From assembly GCA_963383645.1 (NCBI GenBank), contig OY726557.1:123482223-123546222 (forward strand): a stretch of 64,000 nt of DNA, read 5' to 3'. The position numbers and the translations under genes are program-made. Origin of the DNA: Muscardinus avellanarius (Eukaryota; Chordata; Mammalia; Rodentia; Gliridae). A model generated the notes under the pieces. That model had not been told where the DNA came from. It ran no database searches and saw only the letters and a program-made list of their open reading frames with translations. Positions 53,353-63,440 of the stretch are shown piece after piece; position 1 is the stretch's first letter; each line of letters opens with the position of its first letter.

Positions 53353-54929
53353 GCTCACTACTTGAAGAGGCAGCCAAATCCAGGGCTGGCTAGTTTGCAC
53401 TTCCTAATTCTGCCTCCAGGCATGTGGGCCAAGCCTGCTCTCTCTCATACATGACAGCCCTTCATATTTTGAAGCTGTCCATCAGGTTCCCTTGGAGACT
53501 CTTTTTCAGACTAAGAAATCTGAAAACCTACCAGTTTCATGAAAGGAAGATTTTTAAAGGAATTCTCATCCTTTTTCTTACCTGTTGCAACCTTCCCTTC
53601 TCTACATACTTGGCCTAGTGGTTGTTCTACTTTAAAAATGGCACTTTGCTCCTAGGATTGGGGTGACCAGCAAAAGTGAAGGACCAAAACAAATATTTTC
53701 TGGAGATAGACCAACCTTTGCCCCGGAAAGCAGTCTTTAGGATAGCCTTGGTGGCGGAAGCAGTTCCAGGAGAGGCAAAAACCAATTTGCATGCAAGCCC
53801 TCCAAGCTCCTTGGTGCTGGAGTTTCACTGACCAGTACCTGGCCTTTGAGGGGCTGTTTGCAGGATTTCAGCCCTAGACCATGCTAGGCTACGCCATCTC
53901 TGCATCACACCCTGCCGCTTCCCCCAAAGGCCAGGTTCCCATGGCCATGAGTCACCGTCTCACACTCTCAGTTCTTCCCCTCCTAAGCTCTGTAGTGGGG
54001 AAAGAAAATAGAGCAAAGTCCCTTTGATGGAGACAAAGCACAGAAGTGACTGTGCCCTGAATCGCACTCTGTCATACTGGCCTTGGGGAGGGGTGCAGGA
54101 GAGGAGGTATGGGAGAACCAGGTGGCAGGCGAGGAAGATGATCTGAACGGTAGCATTCAGGACTGATTGCAGGGGAGACAGTCTGGGGCCAAGGAGGCTT
54201 CATTATAATAATCGTATCCTTCCCCTGTAGTTACGACCTTGCAAATGTAACTTGATGTTTGTAATGAGCCATAATTAGACAATCACCCAAAGTTGCAGCA
54301 AGTAGAATGAGTGCAAACCCAGCCAGCAGCAGGACCTGCGTAGTCAGCTCTGGTATGCACTTGTACCCCTGCATCCCCCTCCTTCATTACTGTGGCTACC
54401 TCCTGGCTACTCCATCATTACTTGGCCAGGGTCTGTGTCCTCCAAGGTGCCTCTCTCAGGTCCTCAGGCCTTGAGTTTCCTTTTGCCCTTTGGAGGAATC
54501 GTCTTCCAATTTCAAGTGCCTGGATCTCAGCCCTAAGGAGGTTGAGTATATCTCTAGAATTCTGGGTCCCAAGGAAAAAAGCCCCACAACTATACCTTGG
54601 CAGCTTGCCTTGTCTCTGCAACAGTGGCCTAGGCATTTTTGCCATTATTTCTAAGGAAATACCTGATGGGTGCCCAAGATTGCACAGCTAGGAAGTAACT
54701 GGTGACAAAGTGAATCACCTCCCCTGTGCTATGTTCCCACTAATAGAGCATAATCTATAACTCAGTGGCCCCCCCATGACAACATTCTAGGAATCAACAG
54801 TGTATATAACGGTGTGGGAAGATATTTGGGGGCAAGAGGTTCTTCTCCAACTCAGGATGCAGCCTTGCCTTCAGATCCTGCTGGCCTGTGTCTCAGCTCA
54901 GCTAGAGTCCTCCCTCCTCACGCACGGAT
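53353..54929. other. Unique noncoding block
   Basis: About 1.6 kb. 54185-54310 ('cattataataatcgtatcct', 'gtaatgagccataattagac') is AT-rich with homeobox-type cores and may be a further conserved element. No gene recognised. Confidence 0.35.
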
Positions 54930-55140
54930 ATTCCATGTGAATGAGATGCCTAATCGAATTTTGTACTGGCGACGTACACAGGGAGCCTGTTGATGCTAAT
55001 GATGGCGAGTGGTGTTCTGACCCTCTTGGCAGCTGGGCCTTGGCTCCCAGAGTACAGCGAGTTTGAATGTTTACAACATTTACATTTTAATTAAAATCCT
55101 TTTTGGGCTCTCTAGAGTTTCCCTGAGAATCTATTAGTCC
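54930..55140. promoter_or_regulatory. Candidate conserved noncoding element
   Basis: 'gatattccatgtgaatgaga', 'gcctaatcgaattttgtact', 'ggcgacgtacacagggagcc', 'gttgatgctaatgatggcga' and 'catttacattttaattaaaa' sit in repeat-free sequence with retained CpGs and TAAT/ATTA cores. Resembles constrained enhancer DNA; conservation not shown. Confidence 0.4.
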
Positions 55141-55239
55141 CTGCTCCAGCCTCCCCCATTCTGGTAAGGTTGTTTCAGGAGATGGGGTCTGCGCTAAAAC
55201 TTTGATCTTGCCGATTACCAACTGAGTCCTGGAGAGCCT

Positions 55240-55390
55240 GGGAACCAGGAGGGAACTTAGACATTAGAAGATCCAGCCCATCATTTTTCAGATGAGGAAA
55301 CTGAGGCCTAGATGGTGAAATCCATTTCCCAAGGATACATGGACTGTGGCAAAACTGGGCTTTCTGCTCATGTCTGGCTTTTCATCAGTA
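55240..55390 (-). repeat. MIR
   Basis: 'gaacttagacattagaagat', 'ccagcccatcatttttcaga', 'tgaggaaactgaggcctaga', 'ctgtggcaaaactgggcttt'. Confidence 0.7.
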
Positions 55391-55396
55391 TTTTTT

Positions 55397-55583
55397 TGTG
55401 TGTGTGGTACTGGGGTTCCTGGAAACCCTTCTACCTCCAGGCTACACTCCCAGACCTATTTTTATACTTTTTTATTTGGAAACAGGGTCTCTTAAGCCAG
55501 TGAAGCTGGCTTCGAACCTGCGCATCCTCCTGTCTCTGCCTCCCAAGTGCAGGGATTACAAGCGTGCGCCACCACGCCCGGCC
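55397..55583 (-). mobile_element. B1-dID SINE, type F
   Basis: 'ggtactggggttcctggaaa', 'cccttctacctccaggctac', 'actcccagacctatttttat', 'ggtctcttaagccagtgaag', end 'gcgccaccacgcccggc'. Flanked by 'cttttcatcagtattttt' and 'ctcttcatcattattttt' (55584-55601). Confidence 0.95.
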
Positions 55584-55679
55584 TCTTCATCATTATTTTT
55601 AACATTAGATACAATGCCAGCACCTCTCCAAACAGAGGACCTGGGGAGGGGGAGGGGAGATGCAGGACAGTGATGTTTC

Positions 55680-55770
55680 AATCAGAGAGAGGGAGAGGGA
55701 GAGGGAGAAGAAGAGAGGGGGGAAAGAGAGAGAAAGATAGAATGAGAGAGAGGAAATATGTAAAGAGAAA
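55680..55770. repeat. (GA)-rich purine tract
   Basis: Imperfect gagagg, gggaga and aaagag units. The Arg/Glu/Lys-rich frame across it is an artefact. Confidence 0.9.
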
Positions 55771-56084
55771 ACTGGTTCTGAGTGGGTTTAGGACCACAGT
55801 GAGGGGCAAAAGACAGGTGCCAGATAAATTATGAATCTCTAATGCTGAGAAGTGCTGGCCCAGGGTAGTGAGTACTCAGTTGTCCCTCAAAGCCAAGCCC
55901 AGTGGCCTCCTGGGCTCCTCCAGGGATGCTCGGGGAAGCCAGCTCATTCCACAAACTGTTGCCCTTTGGACCACAAAAAGACCCATGCTTGAATAATACA
56001 AAAGTCCTGGTAAGGGTCTAGACCAGAGAGTGGTTTTGGAAGATGGCCTCATTTCTCTGGAGAGGCAGGGGATCTGATAGCTGA
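55771..56084. other. Unassigned noncoding sequence
   Basis: Unique sequence of about 310 bp; no gene recognised. Confidence 0.3.
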
Positions 56085-56170
56085 TCCTGATGTACCTGTT
56101 AATGACGTGGCTTTGATCAAGGCACTTAACCTCTTTGGCCTCAGTTTCCCATTGTCGACCATGAGAACTT
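56085..56170 (+). repeat. MIR fragment
   Basis: 'gacgtggctttgatcaaggc', 'acttaacctctttggcctca', 'gtttcccattg'. Confidence 0.7.
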
Positions 56171-56734
56171 ATTAAGTTTCAAAGTCTGTGTGGAAAGGCT
56201 TCATCTGCTCAACAATGCTACAATGATATCTGAGCTCTGGGAGCCTCTCCTGATACATTTACCTCTGTGGCTGCAGACCTACACTGAACTTGGCTTAGCA
56301 CATACCTCTGCAGGAACCTGGAATAGAGCAGTTCTTCCCCCAGGTGGGGAGGTAGGCTGCCCCGGGGTGAATCAGGAAGGATCCTGGTCAGTAGAGTGGG
56401 AACATCCTTGTTTACTGCCTCCACTATAGGCTGGTGTATCTGGAAGTCAGGACTGCACCCAGACTGCAGGTAGGGATGGGTGGGCTGAATAGAGGCTAAA
56501 GCCCAATCTTCACCTGCAGATGTGGGGCACCCACTCAGCCAACTTCTGCTTCAGTGACATGGGAAAGGAGCATCCGAGCATTGGGATGCTGGGGTGAAGG
56601 TACAGTGTGCTTCATAGACGCTTCTGTTTATGGGTTAGTCCATGGGTAAACAAACCAGTTTGCCCAAAGAGAGTCCTGGCCACTTGAAATTGTGTTTATC
56701 GTAATCCTCAGCTCCTGTTTGCCTGTTTGCCTCT
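56171..56734. other. Unassigned noncoding sequence
   Basis: Unique sequence of about 560 bp. Short opposed frames near 56190-56429 have no motifs. No gene recognised. Confidence 0.3.
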
Positions 56735-56872
56735 TTTTGTCCTCACTTTGAGGACAGGGGTCTCAGTTCTTGCTCTGCTAGTGACAGGCAGCATGACTTT
56801 GTGCATGTCGTATGTTTTTCTGGGCCTCAGTTTCCCAGTCTGTCAAATGAGAGAATCCAGCTTCGTCAGCTG
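56735..56872 (+). repeat. MIR fragment
   Basis: 'cagttcttgctctgctagtg', 'gcatgactttgtgcatgtcg', 'gggcctcagtttcccagtct', 'gtcaaatgagagaatccag'. Confidence 0.75.
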
Positions 56873-57454
56873 CAGAAGAAGACCGGGAGACCCTCCTGAA
56901 CATCAGAATGACAGTGATCAGGCACTACATAATTGGGTGTGCTTTGGGAAAACCATGCAAACTCAGACCCTCTGACACTGTGCCCAGATAGGCATGTAGA
57001 ATAAACTCTACAGGGGCTGCAAAAGGGACACTGCAGTGGCCCCTGCGTGTGCTTGAAAATGGGTCCTAAAAACAGGCTTGTGTTCCATCCTACGCAGGCT
57101 ACACAGGCAGCCTGGTGACACACAGGCTTTGTTGTCAGTGAGCAGGCAGGTGCATGGTGGAAAGGCCATTGTTTGTGAGTGGTCGGCTCATGGTGCCTCC
57201 GTGCCAGCTGGCACCCTGCAACCAAGCCCAGCTCCAGCGCATCAAAGCGACACCGGCAAGCAGCCACGGGCTGCATCAGTGCGCTGCGCCAGCACACGTG
57301 CTGAAGTCAATCACTCCTTGACATTCTGGGAGCTGAACACCCTTCTCCAGCAGCCGATGGAGAGCTGCGCTGTTGTATGGAACAATCGCACAGTGAACAA
57401 CACACCCATCAACTGTAGCCTTGAGCCTCAGGGTTCAAAGGGACCTCAAAAAGT
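56873..57454. other. Unassigned noncoding sequence
   Basis: About 580 bp with opposed frames (143 codons minus at 56866-57297, 129 codons plus at 57078-57467). Several CpGs lie at 57240-57380. No recognised product. Confidence 0.35.
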
Positions 57455-57640
57455 CATCCGGGTGTGATGGCAACGCCTGTCACCTCAGTGCTTGGGAAGC
57501 TGAGTCAGGAGGATGGCAGTTCAAGGCCAGCCTCTGCAACTTAGCAAGGCCCTCAGCAACTTAACAAAACCCAAAAGGGCTGGGAGTATACCTTGGAGAT
57601 AGAATGCTCCTGGATTTAATTTCCAGTAAAAAAAAAAATC
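57455..57640 (+). mobile_element. B1-dID SINE, old copy
   Basis: 'catccgggtgtgatggcaac' to 'aaaacccaaaagggctggga', then 'gtataccttggagatagaat', 'gctcctggatttaatttcca' and an A run. Short linker. Confidence 0.88.
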
Positions 57641-58569
57641 ACTAATCTTAGCTTCTTTAAATTCTTAAATCCTCCTCTGAGATTCAGGCTCTACCTCTGA
57701 GTGTTCTACCGGTTTTCTATAAGAACTGGGACCACTGACAGTTGCGAATACAGTCGAAGTGTAGGTCCCCATACAGACAGACAGGCAAGATGAGGAACAG
57801 ATTGTTTTGCCGGGAACCTGGAATTATTTGGTCTCTGACACTGAGCATTAAATTCAACCCCCAGCTTTCTGGCAGCAATGACACAAGTGGAAATATGATT
57901 GTTATACGGTGTCTGGCAAAAGAACTCCTGGTGGAGAAACACACTCCTCGGCACTAAATCTTAAAGCAGCACATTTGTCTATCACCCAGGGAAGGTGACC
58001 CTGGAGGTTGTGCCTATTTTTCTATTTCCTTTTCTTGTTCTGATGCCCCATGTTCCAAGAGTCCATCAGACCTTTTGTGGCTTTCTCTGGCCCGTCATTT
58101 TGCTTTGTTTTTTCTTCCTTAGGTTCTGGTGAGCTTGAGGTCCTGGGGAGCCATGTTGCCCTTTGAAAACTCCAAGGGCTTTGAGGATCAAGAGAGCAAA
58201 TAGTGATCCAGGACACAGAGGGCACTGGGCCAGGGCACTGGGCCGGGCATGTGGAGGGCAGGTGTCCTACAGGACTCATGGGATGTGAACAGGTCTCACC
58301 AGCCTGCGATGCTGGGCACAGACCGCGACATCAGCACATCAGCCTATTCTTCATTGTTTTCTCTTCGAGCAAGCGGTAAATTTCTGGTTCTTTCCTTTAC
58401 TAGTCAATGGCATCACACCCCCTAGTGAGTCCCCAGTTCCTGAGGGTCCCCGGGGGCACCGGAGGACCACAGCTGCCATGTAGGAGTTCCTGCTACCCGC
58501 CACCAGGTCTGGACACTGTGCCTCACCCTTTGTGTGTGGACATAGGACCATAGGCTCCAGGGCCTGTAC
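57641..58569. other. Unique noncoding block
   Basis: About 930 bp. 57715-57960 has frames open on both strands without homology that I recognise. 'gggccagggcactgggccgg' near 58230 contains a short tandem duplication. No gene recognised. Confidence 0.35.
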
Positions 58570-58690
58570 TCAAAACCCAGCACCCCACTCACTTGGTTTT
58601 GTGTCCTGGGGCAAATTTATTACCCCTTCCAAGGCTCAACTTTTTTTTATCTACTTTATACAAGAGAATAATCTATGTTAATGAATAGAG
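58570..58690 (+). repeat. MIR, interrupted downstream by SINEs
   Basis: 'cactcacttggttttgtgtc', 'ctggggcaaatttattaccc', 'cttccaaggctcaacttttt', 'gagaataatctatgttaatg'. Confidence 0.6.
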
Positions 58691-58705
58691 AAAAAATTAA
58701 GTCTG

Positions 58706-59130
58706 TAATCCCAGCATTTGGGAGGCTGAGACAGGAGGATCGCACAGGTTCGAAGCCAGCCTCAGCTACTTGGTGAGGCTCTCAGCAATTTAGTGAGACC
58801 CTGTTTCCAAATAAAATATAAAATAGGTCTGGGAGTATAGCCCAGAGGTAGAAGAGTCTCTGGGTTCCACCCCCAGTACCCCCCCACACACACAGAGAGA
58901 CAGACAGACAGACAAAAGAGCCAGGCGTGGTGGCACATGCTTATAATCCCAACATTCAGGAGGCTGGGACCGGAGGATCGGTTCGTGGACAGCCTCAGCT
59001 ACTTAGTGAGGCCCTCTGCAACTTAATGAGACTCTGTTTCAAAATAAAGAATAAAAAATAGGGCAGAGGGTGTCAGAGGGTGTAGCTTGGAGGTCAAATG
59101 CCCCTGGGTTCCATCCCCAGACCCGAAAAA
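58706..59130 (+). mobile_element. Composite insertion: 5'-truncated type M SINE plus complete type G SINE
   Basis: 58706-58910 starts inside the 7SL half ('taatcccagcatttgggagg') and ends in a type M ID half, 'ccacccccagtacc', plus a CA/GACA tail. 58921-59130 is a complete type G SINE ('gccaggcgtggtggcacatg' to 'ccatccccagacccg'). The pair is bounded by an exact 15-bp duplication 'aaaaaattaagtctg' at 58691-58705 and 59131-59145. Confidence 0.93.
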
Positions 59131-59239
59131 AAAAAATTAAGTCTGCATAGATATAGGTATATTTAGATAAATGTTTAGAATAGTCACCCTTGGCTCTAGT
59201 ATATAAACGCTATATAAACCTTTCCTAATATCATCCCTA

Positions 59240-59392
59240 GCTTCAGAAAGTCTCTTATCCCCATGGCAGAGCTGACAACACTGAGGCTCAGAGGAGCTAC
59301 ATTCCTCTTTGAAGGCAACGCCGCCAGTGTTCAGTGGCAGTACCAGGATTTAGACCCGACTTTCCCTTGCTCTAGACGCTGCACTTTGTTTC
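59240..59392 (-). repeat. MIR
   Basis: 'cccatggcagagctgacaac', 'actgaggctcagaggagcta', 'cagtaccaggatttagaccc', 'gacgctgcactttgtttc'. Confidence 0.75.
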
Positions 59393-59814
59393 TTATACAT
59401 CTCTTCTGAGGAGTTTGGACAGACCACTCCCCTTTCCGGCTCAGCCCCAGCAGCAGTGTGGACCTAGGAATCACCTTCTGTGGAGTGGGTGGAGGGTAAG
59501 CCAGTTTCACAGCTATGGCAAAGGAAACTGAGGAAAGGTGCGAGAGCCATGATTCCTCTGGCACCAGGGTCTGTCCAGCATGAGTCCTGCAAAGCACAGG
59601 TCCTCCTTGGCCTCTCCATCCTGATGTTAAACAAAGCCCCTCATGGTGCCTGACCTCATGGCTCTGAGCTGGGCAGAGTCCTCTAGGGGCGGGGCCCTTG
59701 CCTGAGATTGCCCTGCAGTTACCATGGTTTTCGGGATGCCTGGGTATCCCCAGGTGGACACCCAAAGGAGCTGGGAGGTGGGTTGCACTTTTGCACTGAC
59801 TTCACCAGACAGAT
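59393..59814. other. Unassigned noncoding sequence
   Basis: Unique sequence of about 420 bp; a 144-codon minus-strand frame (59331-59765) overlaps the MIR and has no homology that I recognise. Confidence 0.35.
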
Positions 59815-60015
59815 GTCATTTTAAATCCTGCTTCTACTTTCTACTACCTAGGTGACCTTGGGCAAGATACTTAACCCTGAGCTTTGATTTCCTCTTCTTT
59901 AAAATAAAGATGATAGTAGGTGCATAGGGTGGTTGTATTTCATTGTAATACCTGTAAGGTCTTGGCCTTATAAAAGAGGAGCTATTTGTTAGCAAGGTGA
60001 TTATTATTATTACTA
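59815..60015 (+). repeat. MIR, nearly full length
   Basis: 'aaatcctgcttctactttct', 'ggtgaccttgggcaagatac', 'ttaaccctgagctttgattt', 'ataaagatgatagtaggtgc'. Confidence 0.88.
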
Positions 60016-60779
60016 CCGGATCCCACTGCCTCAGAAGCCTCCTAGTAGCCTACACTCTTCAGCCTGCACACTGGGCCCCCACTATGGCCTGACCTTGGAC
60101 ATAGCCCTGTTTCTGTTTATGGCTCTCCTTTCAGCAGACCCAGCAGCAGGCTGTTGAGATGGAACTGGGTCGTGGCCCTGGTTTAGCCTGTGCCGAGGGT
60201 TTGCAAAGAGGGGATATGCTGGCAACTGCTGTACATCTGGACACTGAGCCTCGGGCTGGGAGGTCTCCTGGGGGAAGGGCTTTCCATTTGGGGGCATTTT
60301 GCATCTGATTCTCTATTTGGCTTCCTGGGCTAGCAATGAGGAGAAATGCCATTTCTCATGGCCCCACTAGGGCAATCGAGGTAAAGCACTGCCATTCCTG
60401 CGTGTGGTGTCCTTGTTAGCTCAGTGCCCTCAGGCACAGATGGGTGTCATCGACTAGGGAGAGGGGTGGGTATGCATGAACCTGCACTGAGTGGGTCTCT
60501 AAGGTCGCTTCTGGCTTAACATCCTGTGGGACTCTGCACCCATAACTCAGCAATGCCACAGCTCCCCAGAGCAGTGGAATCAACCCATTCAAATAACTCT
60601 GTTCCTGCTCCACCTGCTGACACACTTTTCCCTCCTCATTTTTCACAACATTTCTTTGAGGCAGGAATTCATTGTTTCCCTTTAGAGATGGACTCACAGG
60701 GAATCAGAGAAGGAAGTATTTTCCCAGGGCCACAGGGAAGCCTGGTAGTATACCTACAATCGAATTCTACATCTCCTAG
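60016..60779. other. Unassigned noncoding sequence
   Basis: Unique sequence. 60620-60760 has a MIR-like trace ('cctttagagatggactcaca'). No gene recognised. Confidence 0.35.
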
Positions 60780-61425
60780 TTATAGTTTTATTTTTTACAA
60801 CAACTTTACTGAGGTGCATTATACTTAGTATTTTAAAGATGCCACGCGGTAGTTTTTGTATACTCACAGATATGAGAAGCCATGATCACAGTCAATTTTA
60901 GAATGTTCTCATCGCCTCAAAAATAAGCTCTGCCCTTTCGCTAACACCCCCTGTTCCAATCTGTCCCTGTAGAGTTGCCTATTTTGGACATTTTATATCA
61001 ACAAAATATGCCGCCTATTATTATATGTGGTCTTTTGTGTCTGGCTTCTTTTGCAGGGCGTAATGTTTTCAAGGTTTATCCACATCCATTCTTAATTCCT
61101 TCTTATAGCCAAATAATATTCCATTGGATGGATATCTCACTTGTGGTGTGTCCATTCATCAACTGATGGACATTTTGATGGTTTCCACCTTGCCTATTAT
61201 GTATAATGCTGCTGTAAATATTCATGTACATGTTTTTGTGGGGTGTACACTTTCATTTCTCTCTGGTGTATGCCTAAGAGTGGAACTGCTAGGCCCAGTG
61301 GTGACTCCATGTTTAACCATCTGAGGGACTGCCAGGCCCGCCTCCAAAGTGTCTGATCAGTTGGCATCGCCACCCAGGGCCTGACGGTTCCAGTTTCCCC
61401 CATCCTCGCTCACACAGATGCTCTC
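60780..61425 (-). mobile_element. L1 LINE 3' end, antisense, decayed
   Basis: Antisense L1 phrases: 'ttttgtatactcacagatat', 'cctattttggacattttata', 'tgtggtcttttgtgtctggc', 'gtaatgttttcaaggtttat', 'ccaaataatattccattgga', 'gtccattcatcaactgatgg', 'gtataatgctgctgtaaata', 'ggagtggaactgct'-like text near 61280, 'gagggactgccaggcc'. Covers the 3' UTR into the ORF2 C-terminus. Stops throughout. Confidence 0.9.
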
Positions 61426-61765
61426 TCAAGCCCTCGCCTCACTTATGCTCAGGTGTGGGGTCAACAGAGAGGAAAGGGTGAAATGAGACAGGTTTGATTT
61501 GGGCCAAGTGATGAGCCTAAGTCCCAGGGACCCCAAGGACCCCACGTGGGCTATGGTGGGGTAGAGTTTCCTTGGAAATCACCAACTCTAGCATCTGGAA
61601 GTCATCCTGGCACCCGACTTGACCTAAGAGCGATGCTGGGCTCCACAGGAAACCACCTGATAGGTAGAAGCCACAACCCTGGACCTACTGAGTGAAAAGG
61701 CAGGTTGTGAGCCTATGTCTATGGAGTAGGAGCAAAGATGTCTGTCTTGAAGGATGCCTCCAGAT
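61426..61765. other. Unassigned noncoding sequence
   Basis: Unique sequence of about 340 bp between an L1 and a SINE; no gene recognised. Confidence 0.3.
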
Positions 61766-61780
61766 AACATTAAGCACTTT

Positions 61781-61971
61781 TTGGTTTTGGTGGTACTGGG
61801 GTTCCCGGAAACCCTTCTACCTCCGGGCTACGCTCGCAGACACCTATTTTTTAATATTTTTATTTGGAAACAGGGTCTCTTAAGCCGACGAGACTGGCTT
61901 CGAACCTGTGCGATCCTCCTGTCTCCGCCCCCCAAGCGCAGGGATTACACGCGTGTGCCACCACGCCTGGC
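61781..61971 (-). mobile_element. B1-dID SINE, type F
   Basis: 'ggtactggggttcccggaaa', 'cccttctacctccgggctac', shortened 7SL half 'ggtctcttaagccgacgaga', end 'gtgccaccacgcctggc'. Exact 15-bp target-site duplication 'aacattaagcacttt' at 61766-61780 and 61972-61986. Confidence 0.96.
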
Positions 61972-61986
61972 AACATTAAGCACTTT

Positions 61987-62483
61987 AAAATTCTGAAGAA
62001 AACATAGTTTTAGGGGCCTAATTGGTCTTACTTTTGCTAGACACAGAGCCAGGGCTCAGAGAGCCAAACAGAGCATCATCTGTCAGGGAGCTAGAGAAGA
62101 GAGCCTGTTACAGTAGAGAGGGCTGGGACATGGGGCAGAAGTGCTGCTGGAGCCCCTGCTGGGCCAGGCTCCTCTGTGGTCTTATCATCTCCTTGTCTTC
62201 CTTATCCCATCTGGACTGAGGCTGGGGCAGCGGGACACTGGTCCAGCAGGGATGGACAGAAGCGCAGCTGCAGAGGCGGCAAGAACAAAGCACCGTGGAC
62301 CGAGGTCTTGGTAAAATACGGCCTTACACTGGGCGCCGTGGTGTGCGCCTATAAATCTCTCTCCAGATGTGAACAGAGGCTCTGACAGCTCCTTCATGAG
62401 GCTACCTGTGATTGCTCCCGGCATTCTACCTAGCTGTCCTGGAAAACAGCCAGAGAGCTTCTAAAGAGCTGTACCTGCTTCTC
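61987..62483. other. Unassigned noncoding sequence
   Basis: Unique sequence. A short plus-strand frame at 62176-62385 has no recognised homology. No gene recognised. Confidence 0.3.
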
Positions 62484-62530
62484 TTCCTTCCTTCCTTCCT
62501 TCCTTCCTTCCTTCCTTCCTTCCTTCCTTC
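62484..62530. repeat. (TTCC)n microsatellite
   Basis: About 11 perfect TTCC units. Confidence 0.96.
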
Positions 62531-62649
62531 ATCTAGCATCCACTAAGCATCTCAAAGCCATGCTGGATCCCAGGACCACACAGAAAATACATGGCCCCGT
62601 CCTCATCAGCCCGTGGTCCGCTAGGCCAGCCCCTTTGTGTTGCTCTCCA

Positions 62650-62800
62650 CTCCATGTACTGCCAAGGCTGGCAGCACCTCAGAGTCACCCAGGGACTGTT
62701 TCTAAATCCCTCCTCCCCTCCACACTCCTGCGATCCATGCTCAGAAAGCCCAGGGTGGGGCCTGGGAATCTGCTTGGCCAGTGAAGAGCCACACCTGGGA
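62650..62800. repeat. Possible MER5-like fragment
   Basis: 'cagcacctcagagtcaccca', 'gggtggggcctgggaatctg' and 'gaagagccacacctggg' recall MER5A phrases ('ggtggggcctgagaatctgc'). Diverged. Confidence 0.4.
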
Positions 62801-63071
62801 CCATGGCTCCCATCCAGTCCCCAACTCTACAAGTGAGGCGACCAAAACCATGGGTGGATTTATCAACTTGCCCAGGTGGTGGCCAACGTTGCTCTGCACT
62901 TTTTCTAGAACATCTCACCAACCACAGGGGATAGATTGAGCCAAGCTGGGGGCTCTCACAGGAGTAATCTAGGAAGGCTTCTCAGGGGCAGCTCCTGGAG
63001 GGGAGCAGATCCTGGGGGTCTTTTCAGGCTAGAAGTAGGGGAGTGAAGTCTCTGGATAAGAGTTTCTTGGG

Positions 63072-63430
63072 GCTGGGCGTGGTGGCGCACGCTTGTAATC
63101 CCAGCATTTGGGAGGCGGAGACTGGAGGATCGCGGTTCACAGCCAGCCTCACCTCCTTAGCAAGGCCCTTCGCAACTCAGTGAGACCCTGTTTCAAAAAT
63201 AAAAAAGACTAGCCGGGAGTGGTTGGGTATGCTTGTAATCCCAGAATTTGGGAGGCTGAGACTGGAGGATAGCAGTTTGTGGACAGCCTCAGCTACTTGG
63301 TGAGGCCCTCTGTAACTTAGTGAGACCCTGTTTCAAAATAAAGAATAAAACACAGGGCAGGGGGTATAGCTCAGAGGTACAATGCCCCTAGGTTCCATCC
63401 CCAGTACCACACACACACACAAAAAATTTT
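63072..63430 (+). mobile_element. Composite SINE insertion: 7SL monomer followed by a complete type G SINE
   Basis: 63072-63210 is a 7SL half only ('gctgggcgtggtggcgcacg' to 'tttcaaaaataaaaaagact'). 63211-63425 is a complete SINE ('agccgggagtggttgggtat' to 'ccatccccagtaccac') with a CA-rich tail. The flanks share 'tttcttggg' (63063-63071 and 63432-63440). Confidence 0.88.
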
Positions 63431-63440
63431 TTTTCTTGGG

